The notes beneath the pieces are model-generated. The model did no database searches, was not told the DNA's origin, and saw nothing but the letters and a program-made list of their open reading frames with translations. Positions 46,782 through 56,171 of a DNA stretch of 64,000 bases are shown piece after piece; positions within the stretch are counted from its first letter, which is position 1; every line of letters begins with the position of its first letter. The stretch lies in contig NZ_FREZ01000001.1 in NCBI RefSeq assembly GCF_900143525.1, positions 754,445 to 818,444 of the forward strand, in the 5' to 3' direction. The stretch is from Ruegeria sp. Alg231-54 (lineage in GTDB: Bacteria > Pseudomonadota > Alphaproteobacteria > Rhodobacterales > Rhodobacteraceae). The translations under genes and the position numbers were made by a program.

Positions 46782-48401
46782 ATGGTACAGAACAACAAGG
46801 TATTGACCGTTTCTTATGGAACCTTCTCCTGCACTTTGGAAGGATTCGACAATTCATTCGAAACGATGAAGGCAATCGCAGAGTACTTCCGTGATCTTTC
46901 CGCCGAAGATCGGTATTTTGGTTCTGAACCCCCCCAGCCTGACGCAGAAATGCTGACCCGGATCGCACAGCGCGACGCCGCAAAACATGTAGAAGCCAGC
47001 CAGAGTGATTCCGGCCTGTTGCTGCGTGCGACCCAGCAGGCTGCAAAGCCCGCTCCGGCGGCGGTTCCAACCGCTGCGCAAGCAGACCCCCATGTGATGA
47101 GCCCCAGTGCCACCCCCCCTGCACAAGGGGCCGAGTCGTTCTTCGCTGATGCCGAGCCGGTTGAAAGCGCGCCTGCCCCGGCTGCGGATAGCATTGCCGC
47201 CAAACTGCAGCGCATCCGCGCCGTCGTTTCGCATTCCGAAGAAAACTCGGTAATTTATACTGAAGACGAGGACACAAGCCTGGTCAATCAGCCAGCAGCC
47301 CCTAAGGATGCAGTCGCCGCCGCGTTTGAGATGGGTTCGCTCGATTCATCGGACCTTGCCGAAACGGACAAGCCCGAAGAGGCCGCTAAACCGATGGCAC
47401 CGGCCATTGAGGCGGAAAAAATCGAGGATACCCCTGCCGTGGCAGAGGCCGAAGCAACGGAAGAACCGGTAGAACCAGTTCAACCGTTCTCAATGCAGCA
47501 TGACGCCGACTACGAAGACGAGGAAGAGGCGCCCACACCCTCGGCGCTGTTCACCGATCTTGAGGAAACGACAGAAACCGATGAGCCCGTCAATATCCTG
47601 AGCGAAGAGACCGAAGAGGATCAGATCGATGAAGTCGCAGAGACCCAAGAGGGTTATCTGACCGCCGAGGATGAGGCCAATGTTCTAAGCGAGATCTCGA
47701 AGGTTGAGGCCGCAATGGGCGGTCAATCCCCGAACGAAATGGCCCTGGATCAGGATTTGTCCCGCCTGATGGACAAGGCGGACAGCCAGATGGATGACCC
47801 GGCGACCAGCACGCAGCGCGAAACCTATTCGCATCTGCGCACGGCCGTCGCCGCAACCGAAGCTGAGCGCGAGGACCGGCCCCAGCAAGAAGAGTCCGAG
47901 GAAAGCGGATATCGCGGCGATCTGACCTCGGTGGTCAGCCCGCGCCGCCCCGAGATTCAGGTCACCAGCATGCGCCCACAGTCGGACACCTCGTCGCCGC
48001 TGAAACTGGTTGCGGAACAGCGTGTCGACGCAAGGGAACAGGATGCCGGTCCGGTGACCCCGCGCCGCGTTACGTCCAAATCAGAAGACGAAACAGACGA
48101 TTCCAACGAAGAAGGTGGTTTTGCCCTGTTTGCACAGGAACAAGGTGCACAGTCTCTGCCCGACCTGTTGGAGGCCGCTGCCGCTTACCTGTCGTTCATC
48201 GAAGGTCAGGAGCAGTTCTCGCGCCCGCAGCTGATGAATAAGATCCGCTCGCTCAAGCAGGACGACTTCAACCGCGAAGAAAGCCTGCGCTCGTTCGGTC
48301 AATTGCTTCGGGACGGCAAGATCGAAAAAGCCGGTGGAGGTCGTTTTGCCGCCTCGACGCAAATCGGGTTCCGTCCTGATGATGAGCGCGCCGCAGGCTG
48401 A
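46782..48401 (+). CDS. large acidic, mostly disordered protein with conserved ends
   Basis: About 540 residues. The N-terminal 45 residues (VLTVSYGTFSCTLEGFDNSF, ETMKAIAEYFRDL) and the C-terminal 100 residues (LPDLLEAAAAYLSFIEGQEQFSRPQLMNKI ... LRSFGQLLRDGKIEKAGGGRFA, which could be a winged-helix-like fold) look ordered. The roughly 400 residues between are Glu/Ala/Pro-rich and very acidic (EDEEEAPTPSAL, ETEEDQIDEVAETQE). No signal peptide or membrane helix. It is divergent from thiN and ends in a strong terminator. Function unknown; likely a Rhodobacteraceae-specific protein. Confidence 0.7.
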   Translation: MVQNNKVLTVSYGTFSCTLEGFDNSFETMKAIAEYFRDLSAEDRYFGSEPPQPDAEMLTRIAQRDAAKHVEASQSDSGLLLRATQQAAKPAPAAVPTAAQADPHVMSPSATPPAQGAESFFADAEPVESAPAPAADSIAAKLQRIRAVVSHSEENSVIYTEDEDTSLVNQPAAPKDAVAAAFEMGSLDSSDLAETDKPEEAAKPMAPAIEAEKIEDTPAVAEAEATEEPVEPVQPFSMQHDADYEDEEEAPTPSALFTDLEETTETDEPVNILSEETEEDQIDEVAETQEGYLTAEDEANVLSEISKVEAAMGGQSPNEMALDQDLSRLMDKADSQMDDPATSTQRETYSHLRTAVAATEAEREDRPQQEESEESGYRGDLTSVVSPRRPEIQVTSMRPQSDTSSPLKLVAEQRVDAREQDAGPVTPRRVTSKSEDETDDSNEEGGFALFAQEQGAQSLPDLLEAAAAYLSFIEGQEQFSRPQLMNKIRSLKQDDFNREESLRSFGQLLRDGKIEKAGGGRFAASTQIGFRPDDERAAG

Positions 48402-48423
48402 ACTCAAAAAATTAAATGAAAAA

Positions 48424-48454
48424 GGGGCCGATGCAATCATCGGCCCCTTTTTTT
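48424..48454 (+). terminator. rho-independent terminator
   Basis: Perfect 10-bp stem GGGGCCGATG / CATCGGCCCC with loop CAAT and seven T. Ends the acidic-protein gene. The convergent DUF2842 gene stops 20 bp away. Confidence 0.93.
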
Positions 48455-48473
48455 GGGGAAAAGAAGCGCCCTC

Positions 48474-48716
48474 TCAGTCTTGCGACTGATCCGGGTCTGC
48501 TTGCCCAACGCCTTTGAACACGAACTTGAAGGGCAAGGCCCACACGATGCCCAGACCGACATAGACCAGCAGCTCAAGCCAGATTGGCGGGCGATCAAGC
48601 CAGTTCACAACTGTTACCACCGCTACGATATAGAGCGGCAATCCAATCAGCAAAAGCGCCAGAGACCAGCGGCGGCGCGCCTTATAGCTGAGGCCTTGTT
48701 TCTGTTTCTCGGCCAT
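48474..48716 (-). CDS. DUF2842 membrane protein
   Basis: 80 residues with a basic N-terminus ([18 protein letters not shown]) and two helices (about 17-37 and 46-67, ending WALPFKFVFKG). Typical DUF2842. It overlaps the purA stop by one base, so it is coupled to purA. Function unknown. Confidence 0.85.
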   Translation of the reverse strand: MAEKQKQGLSYKARRRWSLALLLIGLPLYIVAVVTVVNWLDRPPIWLELLVYVGLGIVWALPFKFVFKGVGQADPDQSQD

Positions 48717-50011
48717 CAGTCTGCAAACGGGTCTGTCACCAGTATGGTGTCATCCCGCTCCGGGCTGGTGGACAAAAGGGCGACGGGACAATCGATCAGC
48801 TCTTCGACCCGGCGCACGTATTTGATTGCATTGGCCGGCAGATCCGCCCAGCTGCGCGCGCCTTCGGTGGATTCGCTCCAACCCGGCACCTCTTCGTAAA
48901 TCGGCTTGCAGCGCCCCTGTTGGTCGGCGGCAGTCGGAAGATAATCCAGACGTTCTCCGTCCAGCTCATAGCCAACGCAGATTTTCAGGGTTTCGAATCC
49001 GTCCAGAACGTCCAGCTTGGTCAGCGAGATACCGTTCACACCGCTGGTCGCGCAGGTCTGGCGCACCAGGCAGGAATCGAACCAACCACAACGACGTTTG
49101 CGGCCTGTGGTCGTCCCGAACTCGTGCCCACGCTCACCAAGGCGCTGACCATCATCGTCTTCCAGCTCTGTCGGGAACGGCCCCTCACCCACGCGTGTTG
49201 TATAGGCTTTGACGATGCCGAGAACGAAGTCGATGGACCCCGGACCGATACCCACGCCCGTCGCAGCCTGCCCGGCAATAACGTTGGACGAAGTCACGAA
49301 CGGGTAGGTTCCGAAGTCAATATCCAGCAAAGCGCCTTGTGCACCTTCGAACAGGATGCGTTTGCCAGCCTTGCGCTTTTCGTTCAGCACTTTCCAGACA
49401 GGGGCCGCGAAGGGCAGAATTTGCTGTGCAATCTCTTTCAGCTGAGCGATCAGCGCATCACGATCAACTGGCTCGATCCCCAACCCTTTGCGCAGCGGGT
49501 CATGATGCTGCAACGCACGGTCGACACGTGCTTCAAGCGTCGCCTCATCCGCCAAATCAGCGACACGCACAGAGCGACGACCAACCTTGTCTTCGTAGGC
49601 CGGGCCGATGCCCCGTCCGGTTGTCCCGATCTTGGTGCCTTTGCTCGCTGCCTCTTCCCGCGCACGATCCAACTCGCCATGGATCGGCAAAATCAAAGGT
49701 GTGTTTTCGGCAATCATCAGCGTCTCAGGCGAGATATCAACGCCCTGCGCCTGGATAGTCCCGATCTCTTTAATCAAATGCCAGGGATCAAGCACGACGC
49801 CATTGCCTATGACGCTCAGCTTGCCGCCACGCACAACACCCGACGGCAGCGCGTGCAGCTTGTAGACTTCACCATCGATGACCAGCGTGTGACCGGCGTT
49901 ATGTCCGCCCTGAAAGCGTGCAATTACGTCTGCACGCTCGCTGAGCCAGTCGACGATCTTGCCTTTTCCTTCGTCACCCCACTGGGCGCCGACAACAACC
50001 ACATTGGCCAT
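48716..50011 (-). CDS. purA: adenylosuccinate synthase
   Basis: Commits IMP to AMP synthesis using GTP and aspartate. Signatures: [69 protein letters not shown]. 431 residues, the normal length. It is followed by the DUF2842 gene with a one-base overlap; the nitrile hydratase operon lies upstream on the same strand with a 99-bp gap. Confidence 0.98.
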   Translation of the reverse strand: MANVVVVGAQWGDEGKGKIVDWLSERADVIARFQGGHNAGHTLVIDGEVYKLHALPSGVVRGGKLSVIGNGVVLDPWHLIKEIGTIQAQGVDISPETLMIAENTPLILPIHGELDRAREEAASKGTKIGTTGRGIGPAYEDKVGRRSVRVADLADEATLEARVDRALQHHDPLRKGLGIEPVDRDALIAQLKEIAQQILPFAAPVWKVLNEKRKAGKRILFEGAQGALLDIDFGTYPFVTSSNVIAGQAATGVGIGPGSIDFVLGIVKAYTTRVGEGPFPTELEDDDGQRLGERGHEFGTTTGRKRRCGWFDSCLVRQTCATSGVNGISLTKLDVLDGFETLKICVGYELDGERLDYLPTAADQQGRCKPIYEEVPGWSESTEGARSWADLPANAIKYVRRVEELIDCPVALLSTSPERDDTILVTDPFAD

Positions 50012-50110
50012 ATCCGGTCCTTTTGCGCTGAGATATCAAACTCGGCTCGTATAACGGGGGTAACGCGACAGGGAAACCGGTAATTCGACGCAGTTGAGCA
50101 GTTCCGGGGA

Positions 50111-50446
50111 CTACTTTTCCGTTAGCTGCACCGGATTGCCGTGTGGGGTTGTCAGATATGCGTCTTCCCAGGCGTTGCGCAGCCGGTTTACGTCGTCGGG
50201 CATGGCTGTGCCTTGCTCGGCCAACAATGCCTCAAGCGTTTCCAGCCACGCGAAAAAGTAGTCGTTCCCTCCGTTCAGTTCCCGATCCAGCCCATGGCGC
50301 TTCAGGGTGTCCGAGAACCGCGCAGCCCAATCGGGCCAATCAAACCGGCCCGTCTCATTTAGTGCGACCGTCACGGCAAACACCTGCGCATGCCAGGGTT
50401 CAGCAAAAACAGGCTCAGGGGCGGTATGGGCAACGCAATCGCTCAT
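50111..50446 (-). CDS. nitrile hydratase accessory protein
   Basis: A short protein (about 111 residues from ATG 50446) resembling the N-terminal half of the beta subunit (PEPVFAEPWHAQVFAVTVALNETGRFDW, FFAWLETLEALLAEQG). Such proteins act as activators that deliver cobalt to the alpha subunit. The ATG overlaps the nthB stop by four bases (ATGA). The frame opens at 50470. It is the last gene of the nitrile hydratase operon. Confidence 0.85.
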   Translation of the reverse strand: MSDCVAHTAPEPVFAEPWHAQVFAVTVALNETGRFDWPDWAARFSDTLKRHGLDRELNGGNDYFFAWLETLEALLAEQGTAMPDDVNRLRNAWEDAYLTTPHGNPVQLTEK

Positions 50447-51120
50447 ACCGGGCCCAGATAGCTTTGCCAAAGATCTAAAACCACCTCGTCATTGGGATGT
50501 TCCGGATTGGTCCAAAGTTCGGATGCCGGGAATACAACAGCATATAGAGGCTCAGGCGCGTCTCCCAATCTGTGAGCGCTGGAATCCGGCAGCACGTGCG
50601 TCCCGTGCACCATTAGAATGCGCCCCTTCGCTCCGGCGGCATAGTGGGGCAACCGGGTATGACCGCCGTCGACGAGGCGGTTGGCAGTTGGACGTGTTGT
50701 CACGACCTCCTGCCCTACCGCATATTCCGCCGGCACGCTCGAGGGCCGATCCGCAGGACCGCCGCTGGCCAGCACACCAGCAACCGCTTCGGCCTTCATC
50801 TTGCGGCCCGCCAGCGGGTGTTCTTCTTTGTCTGCCTCGCCACGTAGGTCTTCTTCGGTCAGCACGCCGCTTTCGACCAGCAGGTCCGTCAGGGCTGAAA
50901 TCCATTTCTCATAATAAGAAAATCTCGTGTAATCCTTGGGTGAGAGCCTCTCGCGGGCGTGACGTGAGATATCAATATTCCATTGGCCCAGCGATCCAGC
51001 AGCCAGTGTGACTGCCAATGCCCGCGCATGCCAGTCTTCGGCAAAAACCGGGGCATCATCGGGTTCGGGGTGCACAGGTCCATCGCCGAACCGCCCCCCC
51101 ATATCGTGAACTCTGGTCAT
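50443..51120 (-). CDS. nthB: nitrile hydratase beta subunit
   Basis: About 225 residues from ATG 51120. The N-terminal helical domain opens [19 protein letters not shown] and [21 protein letters not shown], and the C-terminal SH3-like barrel holds [33 protein letters not shown] and [12 protein letters not shown]. Pairs with NthA to hydrate nitriles to amides. The start overlaps the nthA stop (ATGA), giving tight coupling. Confidence 0.94.
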   Translation of the reverse strand: MTRVHDMGGRFGDGPVHPEPDDAPVFAEDWHARALAVTLAAGSLGQWNIDISRHARERLSPKDYTRFSYYEKWISALTDLLVESGVLTEEDLRGEADKEEHPLAGRKMKAEAVAGVLASGGPADRPSSVPAEYAVGQEVVTTRPTANRLVDGGHTRLPHYAAGAKGRILMVHGTHVLPDSSAHRLGDAPEPLYAVVFPASELWTNPEHPNDEVVLDLWQSYLGPV

Positions 51121-51731
51121 GACGGCACCTTTGGCAGGCCGGTTCCGATCATGCTGTCGCGTGTGACAAGTGCCGCCAACTCGTCTTCGGTTAAGCCATC
51201 CGTGTCTTCTGGCCGCATCGGAAGCACAAGGTACCGCACCTCGGCCGTCGAATCCCAAACGCAAACCGAGGACGTCTCGGGCAGGGTCACCCCGAACTCA
51301 GCCAGAACCTTGCGCGGCTCACGCACAGCCCGCGCCCGGTAGGCATCGGATTTGTACCAACCCGGCGGAATACCAAGCAGCGGCCACGGGTAACAACTGC
51401 ACAGGGTGCACACGACCATGTTGTGCTGTTCGGGCGTGTTTGCGACGACAACCATATGTTCGCCCTGACGCCCGTAATAACCCAGATCGGCGACAACCGA
51501 CGTGGCATCTTTCAGCAACGCGGCTTTAAAGTCCGGGTCGGTCCAGGCTTTGGCAACAACCCGCGCGCCGTTCTGCGGGCCGATCTTATTCTGATAGGTA
51601 TCAATAATTTCATCCAGCGCCGCCGGATCGATCAGTCCCTTGCGAGTCAGAATCGTTTCCAGCGCCTTTACGCGCAACGCAGGATCAGGTGGCAAAAGGG
51701 TGTGCGGGTGGTCGTGATCATCATGTGGCAT
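51117..51731 (-). CDS. nthA: nitrile hydratase alpha subunit, cobalt type
   Basis: Catalytic subunit; hydrates nitriles to amides in the cytoplasm. 204 residues. The metal motif is VCTLCSCY (C108, C111, C113), with Thr109 typical of the cobalt form (iron forms usually have VCSLCSCT). The N-terminus is rich in His/Asp ([10 protein letters not shown]), which may help metal capture; this is inference. The start codon lies inside an 11-bp hairpin. The order is alpha, beta, activator; no amidase or cobalt transporter is adjacent. Confidence 0.94.
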   Translation of the reverse strand: MPHDDHDHPHTLLPPDPALRVKALETILTRKGLIDPAALDEIIDTYQNKIGPQNGARVVAKAWTDPDFKAALLKDATSVVADLGYYGRQGEHMVVVANTPEQHNMVVCTLCSCYPWPLLGIPPGWYKSDAYRARAVREPRKVLAEFGVTLPETSSVCVWDSTAEVRYLVLPMRPEDTDGLTEDELAALVTRDSMIGTGLPKVPS

Positions 51732-51761
51732 GGCCGCAGCCTGCGCGAGATGCGGCCATGC
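51728..51761 (-). promoter_or_regulatory. 11-bp inverted repeat over the nthA start codon
   Basis: GCATGGCCGCA (51728-51738) and TGCGGCCATGC (51751-51761) are perfect inverted repeats around a 12-base centre. In the mRNA the nthA ATG lies within the 3' arm of the stem and the weak ribosome binding region in the loop, which would hide the start. The other arm also contains an ATG that opens a 12-codon frame (ending ...GHAT) overlapping nthA out of frame. This suggests translational control. Confidence 0.5.
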
Positions 51762-51881
51762 TGTCCAGTCCCTTTGCCGTGATCTGAAACATCACCGTTC
51801 TTGATGCCAACTCCTCCCTTGCCCCCGCTGGAAAACTTGCATAAGTACCACGCGATACACGCCACGCTGTACAGGAACACC

Positions 51882-52247
51882 ATGGAAAACGTCGTTCTCA
51901 TTATCCACCTCCTCTTGGCTCTGGGCCTGATCGCCGTCGTTCTGATGCAGCGGTCCGAAGGCGGTGGCCTTGGCATGGGCGGCGGTGGCGGCGGTGCAAT
52001 GGCTGGTCGCTCGGCGGCAACCGCTTTGGGCAAGGTGACGTGGATCCTGGCCGCTTGTTTCATCGTGACTTCAATCACGCTGACCATTTTGGCCGCACAG
52101 AAATCCTCGGGCAGTTCGGTGATCGACCGTTTGGGCGTTCCGGCCCCGGCATCAACCGAGGAAAGCACACCTGCGGTTCCGTCGGCTGACGATCTGCTGC
52201 CTCCGGCAGATGGCGACAACGCGCCGCTGATTCCACAAGCCAACTGA
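51882..52247 (+). CDS. secG: preprotein translocase subunit SecG
   Basis: Small SecYEG subunit of about 121 residues with two helices (residues 1-22, MENVVLIIHLLLALGLIAVVLMQ, and 45-67), joined by the typical Gly-rich loop RSEGGGLGMGGGGGGAMAGR. The C-terminus extends as an acidic Pro-rich tail, common in Rhodobacteraceae. ATG 51882 is used. Divergent from nthA. Confidence 0.93.
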   Translation: MENVVLIIHLLLALGLIAVVLMQRSEGGGLGMGGGGGGAMAGRSAATALGKVTWILAACFIVTSITLTILAAQKSSGSSVIDRLGVPAPASTEESTPAVPSADDLLPPADGDNAPLIPQAN

Positions 52248-52270
52248 TCCACAAAACCTAGAAACCTGAA

Positions 52271-52301
52271 AGAGAACTGCAACAGCATCTTGCGGTTCTC
52301 T
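52271..52301 (+). terminator. possible terminator or leader hairpin after secG
   Basis: AGAGAACTGCAA and TTGCGGTTCTCT form a 12-bp stem with one G-U pair and a 7-base loop. There is no following T-run, so it may be an RNA stability or attenuation element between secG and pyrG. Confidence 0.4.
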
Positions 52302-52334
52302 TGCGCTATTGGCGCGAATCCTTTATATGTGAAG

Positions 52335-52405
52335 TCCCGTGGTGCAGCGGTTTTTCGGAACCGTCGGGCAGCTGATTTTGACGTCTCACGGGAGCAGCCG
52401 AAAAC
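52335..52405 (+). promoter_or_regulatory. structured leader of pyrG with hidden ribosome binding site
   Basis: TCCCGTG (52335-52341) pairs with CACGGGA (52387-52393), and the paired 3' arm contains the GGGAG ribosome binding site of pyrG. Inside, CGGTT and AACCG form a second stem. This would close the ribosome binding site in the folded state, a plausible translational switch. No known riboswitch class is recognised. Confidence 0.4.
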
Positions 52406-54049
52406 ATGGCGCGTTTTATTTTCATCACTGGTGGTGTGGTTTCGTCTTTGGGTAAAGGACTGGCTTCGGCGGCTTTGGGCGCGCTGTTGCAGGCCCGAGG
52501 GTATTCGGTGCGTCTGCGCAAGCTGGACCCCTATCTGAACGTTGACCCCGGCACGATGTCGCCGTTCGAACATGGCGAAGTGTTCGTGACCGATGACGGG
52601 GCCGAAACCGATCTGGATCTTGGTCACTACGAACGTTTCACTGGTGTAGCGGCGCGCAAGACCGACTCGGTCAGTTCTGGTCGGATTTATTCCAACGTGC
52701 TCGAGAAAGAGCGCCGCGGTGACTATCTGGGCAAGACCATTCAGGTGATTCCGCACGTCACCAATGAGATCAAAGACTTTATCTCGATCGGTGAGGATGA
52801 GGTCGATTTCATGCTGTGCGAGATTGGCGGCACCGTTGGCGATATCGAAGGCCTGCCCTTCTTTGAAGCAATCCGTCAGTTCAGCCAGGACAAGCCGCGC
52901 GGCCAATGCCTGTTCATGCACTTGACCCTGCTGCCCTACATCAAAGCCTCGGGCGAATTGAAAACCAAGCCGACGCAGCACTCGGTGAAAGAGCTGCGCT
53001 CGATCGGTCTGGCTCCTGACATTCTGGTCTGTCGCTCCGAGGGTCCCATCCCGGTCAAAGAGCGCGAAAAGCTGGCGTTGTTCTGCAACGTGCGCCCGGA
53101 CAGCGTGATCGCGGCACAGGATCTGTCGACCATTTATGACGCCCCGCTGGCCTATCATCGCGAAGGTCTGGATCAGGCGGTTCTGGATGCGTTCCAGATC
53201 AGCCCTGCCCCCAAGCCCGATCTGACAAAATGGGAAGATGTCAGCGACCGCATCCACAATGCCGAAGGCGAAGTCAAAGTCGCCATCGTCGGCAAATACA
53301 CGCAGCTTGAAGATGCCTATAAGTCGATTGCCGAGGCCCTGACCCATGGCGGTATGGCCAACCGGGTTCGCGTCAAGGTCGAATGGGTCGATGCCGAGGT
53401 GTTTGATACCGAAGACGCAGCCCCGCATCTGGAAGGATTCCACGCGATCCTCGTTCCTGGTGGATTTGGCGAACGCGGCACCGAAGGCAAGATCAAAGCC
53501 GCGCAATACGCGCGCGAACACAAAGTGCCCTATCTGGGAATCTGCCTTGGTATGCAGATGGCTGTGATCGAAGCAGCCCGCAATGCCGCTGGCATTACCG
53601 AAGCGGGCTCGGAAGAGTTTGACCACGAAGCGGGCAAAAAACGTTTTGAGCCTGTTGTTTATCACCTCAAGGAATGGGTGCAGGGCAACCACAAGGTCGA
53701 ACGCAAGGTCGGTGACGATAAAGGCGGCACCATGCGTTTGGGCGCCTATGACGCGGTACTGGCCGATGGCTCGAAAGTGGCAGAGGTGTACGGCGGCACC
53801 AATATCGAAGAACGCCACCGCCACCGCTATGAGGTGGATATCAAGTATCGCGACAAGCTGGAAAAAGCTGGCCTGAACTTCTCGGGCATGTCGCCCGATG
53901 GTCGTCTGCCCGAAATCGTCGAATGGTCTGACCACCCTTGGTTCATCGGCGTCCAGTACCATCCGGAACTGAAATCCAAACCATTTGAACCGCATCCGCT
54001 GTTCCGCGACTTCGTGCGTGCAGCGAAAGACACCTCTCGCCTCGTTTAA
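52406..54049 (+). CDS. pyrG: CTP synthase
   Basis: Makes CTP from UTP with ATP and glutamine. 547 residues: N-terminal synthetase domain ([66 protein letters not shown]) and C-terminal glutamine amidotransferase ([25 protein letters not shown] with the nucleophile Cys, VQYHPEL with the catalytic His-Glu pair). Normal length. Confidence 0.98.
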   Translation: MARFIFITGGVVSSLGKGLASAALGALLQARGYSVRLRKLDPYLNVDPGTMSPFEHGEVFVTDDGAETDLDLGHYERFTGVAARKTDSVSSGRIYSNVLEKERRGDYLGKTIQVIPHVTNEIKDFISIGEDEVDFMLCEIGGTVGDIEGLPFFEAIRQFSQDKPRGQCLFMHLTLLPYIKASGELKTKPTQHSVKELRSIGLAPDILVCRSEGPIPVKEREKLALFCNVRPDSVIAAQDLSTIYDAPLAYHREGLDQAVLDAFQISPAPKPDLTKWEDVSDRIHNAEGEVKVAIVGKYTQLEDAYKSIAEALTHGGMANRVRVKVEWVDAEVFDTEDAAPHLEGFHAILVPGGFGERGTEGKIKAAQYAREHKVPYLGICLGMQMAVIEAARNAAGITEAGSEEFDHEAGKKRFEPVVYHLKEWVQGNHKVERKVGDDKGGTMRLGAYDAVLADGSKVAEVYGGTNIEERHRHRYEVDIKYRDKLEKAGLNFSGMSPDGRLPEIVEWSDHPWFIGVQYHPELKSKPFEPHPLFRDFVRAAKDTSRLV

Positions 54050-54070
54050 GAGCTATCTGTGTCGGACTGT

Positions 54071-54094
54071 CACCCCGCATTGTTTTGTGGGGTG
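54071..54094 (+). terminator. hairpin after pyrG
   Basis: CACCCCGCA and TGTGGGGTG form a 9-bp stem (one G-U) with a 6-base loop. A T-run is absent, so termination strength is uncertain. Confidence 0.4.
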
Positions 54095-54171
54095 TAACCT
54101 CCTAACTATTTGAACAACCAGGCCCGCGTGCCGCGTAATTTGATGCAGTTCAAAGATTCAGGAGTATTCCG

Positions 54172-54654
54172 ATGAGCAATGCGACAACGATAACAAACCT
54201 CCAACAAGCGCTTCACATGGAAATGACAGCTGCGCATCAGTACCAGTTGCATGCGCATGTGCTGAATGACTGGGGCTTGGACATTCTTGCCGAAAAAATG
54301 CGCGGCGAAATGCAGGAAGAACTTGGGCACTCTGATGCCTATATCGAACGCATTCTCTTCATGGGTGCAAAGCCAGAGCTTGAGCTTCAGAAAAACCCAA
54401 AGGCGGCGGACGACCTGGAAGAGATGTTTACCGCGGACCTGAAGGATGAAATGGAAGCCATCGATTTCTACACCCAAGCCGCAGCACAGGCGGCCGAGGC
54501 TGGCGACGTTGGAACCCGAACATTGTTTGAACGAATTTTGCTGGAGGAAGAAGGCCACAAAGCATGGCTGGAGACCGAGTTGTCGCTTCTTAAGCGGCTA
54601 GGTGAGTCGGCGTTCAGCGCCAGATACGTATCTGGCACTGCTGGCCAAGACTAA
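54172..54654 (+). CDS. bfr: bacterioferritin
   Basis: A 160-residue ferritin-like iron-storage protein of the bacterioferritin/Dps-like group with a four-helix bundle. Ferroxidase-centre residues are visible in HMEMTAAHQYQLHAH, EEL-GHSDAYIERI and ILLEEEGHKAWLETEL (E-x-x-H ligands). The haem-binding Met is M-E in the first helix region or around MGAKPEL; its identity is uncertain. An AGGAG precedes ATG 54172. A terminator follows. Confidence 0.9.
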   Translation: MSNATTITNLQQALHMEMTAAHQYQLHAHVLNDWGLDILAEKMRGEMQEELGHSDAYIERILFMGAKPELELQKNPKAADDLEEMFTADLKDEMEAIDFYTQAAAQAAEAGDVGTRTLFERILLEEEGHKAWLETELSLLKRLGESAFSARYVSGTAGQD

Positions 54655-54690
54655 ATCCTCTTCAACTGATCTCACCATGTCGCAGAATTC

Positions 54691-54715
54691 GGGCCAACAA
54701 ATGTTGGCCCATTTT
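54691..54715 (+). terminator. rho-independent terminator after bfr
   Basis: Perfect 8-bp stem GGGCCAAC / GTTGGCCC with loop AAAT and a following ATTTT. Confidence 0.85.
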
Positions 54716-54814
54716 CGTTCGTCACCGCAAAGTGACGGTGTGCGGCCAAAAAACACTACTCGGGCACAGTTCCAAGTGGTTACTGTTGGGTAAATGATGA
54801 CAGGAGAGGCCCAA

Positions 54815-55591
54815 ATGACCGATCAAATCCAAAACGCAGAAACATTTGCGGCCCTGCACAAAAAGGGCGATCCGGTCATCCTTTATAACATCTGGGACGC
54901 TGGCAGCGCCGGTGCCGTGCGGGATGCAGGCGCCATGGCATTGGCGACCGGCAGCGCACCCGTTGCAATGGCGCAGGGGTTTGGCGACGGCCAGAACATC
55001 CCGCTGGATGTCGCTTTGGACAACGCCGGCCGAATCGTCAGCGCCGTAGACCTTCCTGTCTCTTTGGATTTCGAGGGGGCCTATGCCGGGGACGCGGTGG
55101 GACTCATCGCCAATGTCCAAAGTGCACTTGAAACAGGTGTCGTCGGCTTCAACTTCGAAGACCAGATTGTCGGCACCAAGGACCTATACGACATCGAAAC
55201 CCAGGCGGCTCGCGTTGGTGCGATGCGCGAAGGGTGCGACGTCGCTGGCGTCCCTGCTTTTATCAACGCCAGAACGGACATCTTCCTGAAGGCTGCGCCG
55301 AAAACGCACGACGAGGCGATGCTCGACGATGCGATGGCCCGCGCCAAAGCCTATGCCGACGCGGGTGCCAACGGATTCTTTGCACCCGGCCTCAAGGATG
55401 CGGACATGATCGCCCGGCTTTGCGAATCGACTGATCTACCTGTGAATATCATTGCCCTGCCCGGGACGCCGGATACCGCGACGCTTTCGTCACTGGGCGT
55501 TGCCCGTATCAGTTATGGGCCTGTGCCGTACCGGAAGATGCTGGGCTGGCTGCAGGAACAAGCGAAACAGGCGCTGCAGTCAGGCGCCTAG
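54815..55591 (+). CDS. isocitrate lyase/PEP mutase superfamily protein
   Basis: TIM-barrel C-C lyase or phosphomutase-type enzyme of about 258 residues. Motifs: YNIWDAGSAGAVRDAGAMALATGS, VSLDFEGAYAGDAVG, VVGFNFEDQIVGTKDLYDIETQAARVGAMRE and FINARTDIFLK. The KKCGH signature of true isocitrate lyase is absent, so methylisocitrate lyase or an oxaloacetate decarboxylase-like reaction is more likely; the exact activity is unresolved. ATG 54815 with GGAGAGG upstream. Confidence 0.82.
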   Translation: MTDQIQNAETFAALHKKGDPVILYNIWDAGSAGAVRDAGAMALATGSAPVAMAQGFGDGQNIPLDVALDNAGRIVSAVDLPVSLDFEGAYAGDAVGLIANVQSALETGVVGFNFEDQIVGTKDLYDIETQAARVGAMREGCDVAGVPAFINARTDIFLKAAPKTHDEAMLDDAMARAKAYADAGANGFFAPGLKDADMIARLCESTDLPVNIIALPGTPDTATLSSLGVARISYGPVPYRKMLGWLQEQAKQALQSGA

Positions 55592-55701
55592 CCAGCGGGT
55601 AGATACCGATACAAGCGGATACCGGCAAAGTTGTGACCATTCACGGCTATGACGGGTAGTCAGCGCTTGGCGGGCCACAAAATATGGAATAACCTCGCGG
55701 C

Positions 55702-56151
55702 ATGTTGAAAAAATTCCTTCAGGCGTTTCGCCCGCCACAGCACGACCATTTGCCCGATCCTGACGCCGAACTGGCCTTGGGTGCTTTGATGGTGCGCGTG
55801 GCGCAGGCGGATCGGGATTACAAGCTGGAAGAAATCAGCCTGATCGACCGTATTCTTGCGCGGCTCTATCAGCACAACGCGATCGAGGCCGCCAAAGTCC
55901 GCGCCACCTGCGAAAAATTGCACGCCGCCGCGCCAGACACCGATACATTCGGCAAGTTGATCCGCGAAACAACCGACCTGCAGGAACGTCTGGCCGCGCT
56001 GGACGCTTTGTGGGAGGTCGTTCTGGCCGATGGCAATTCGGACGAAGGCGAAATGAAGATCGTCGAAGAAGCCCGCATCGCCATGGGCCTGAGCTTTAAA
56101 GACAGCCAAGAAGCGCATGAACGGGTACAAACGCGCTTGGAACAGAAGTAG
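55702..56151 (+). CDS. TerB-like protein 1
   Basis: A 149-residue all-helical protein with TerB/DjlA-type pattern: ALGALMVRVAQADRDYKLEEISLIDRILARL and LDALWEVVLADGNSDEGEMKIVEEARIAMGLS. The acidic D-x-x-x-E turns in each repeat may bind metal. Together with the next gene it forms a tandem duplication. Not accompanied by other tellurite-resistance genes. Confidence 0.8.
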   Translation: MLKKFLQAFRPPQHDHLPDPDAELALGALMVRVAQADRDYKLEEISLIDRILARLYQHNAIEAAKVRATCEKLHAAAPDTDTFGKLIRETTDLQERLAALDALWEVVLADGNSDEGEMKIVEEARIAMGLSFKDSQEAHERVQTRLEQK

Positions 56152-56171
56152 TCCGCTTCTATAACCAATTC

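Noticed and set aside
52330..52405. A tRNA-like element in the pyrG leader
   Set aside because: GTGCAGCGG resembles a D-arm, but no cloverleaf or T-arm can be built.
51668..53995. A 775-residue open frame antisense to pyrG
   Set aside because: It mirrors codon bias of pyrG in a high-GC genome and has no start signal or recognisable domain; pyrG is certain.
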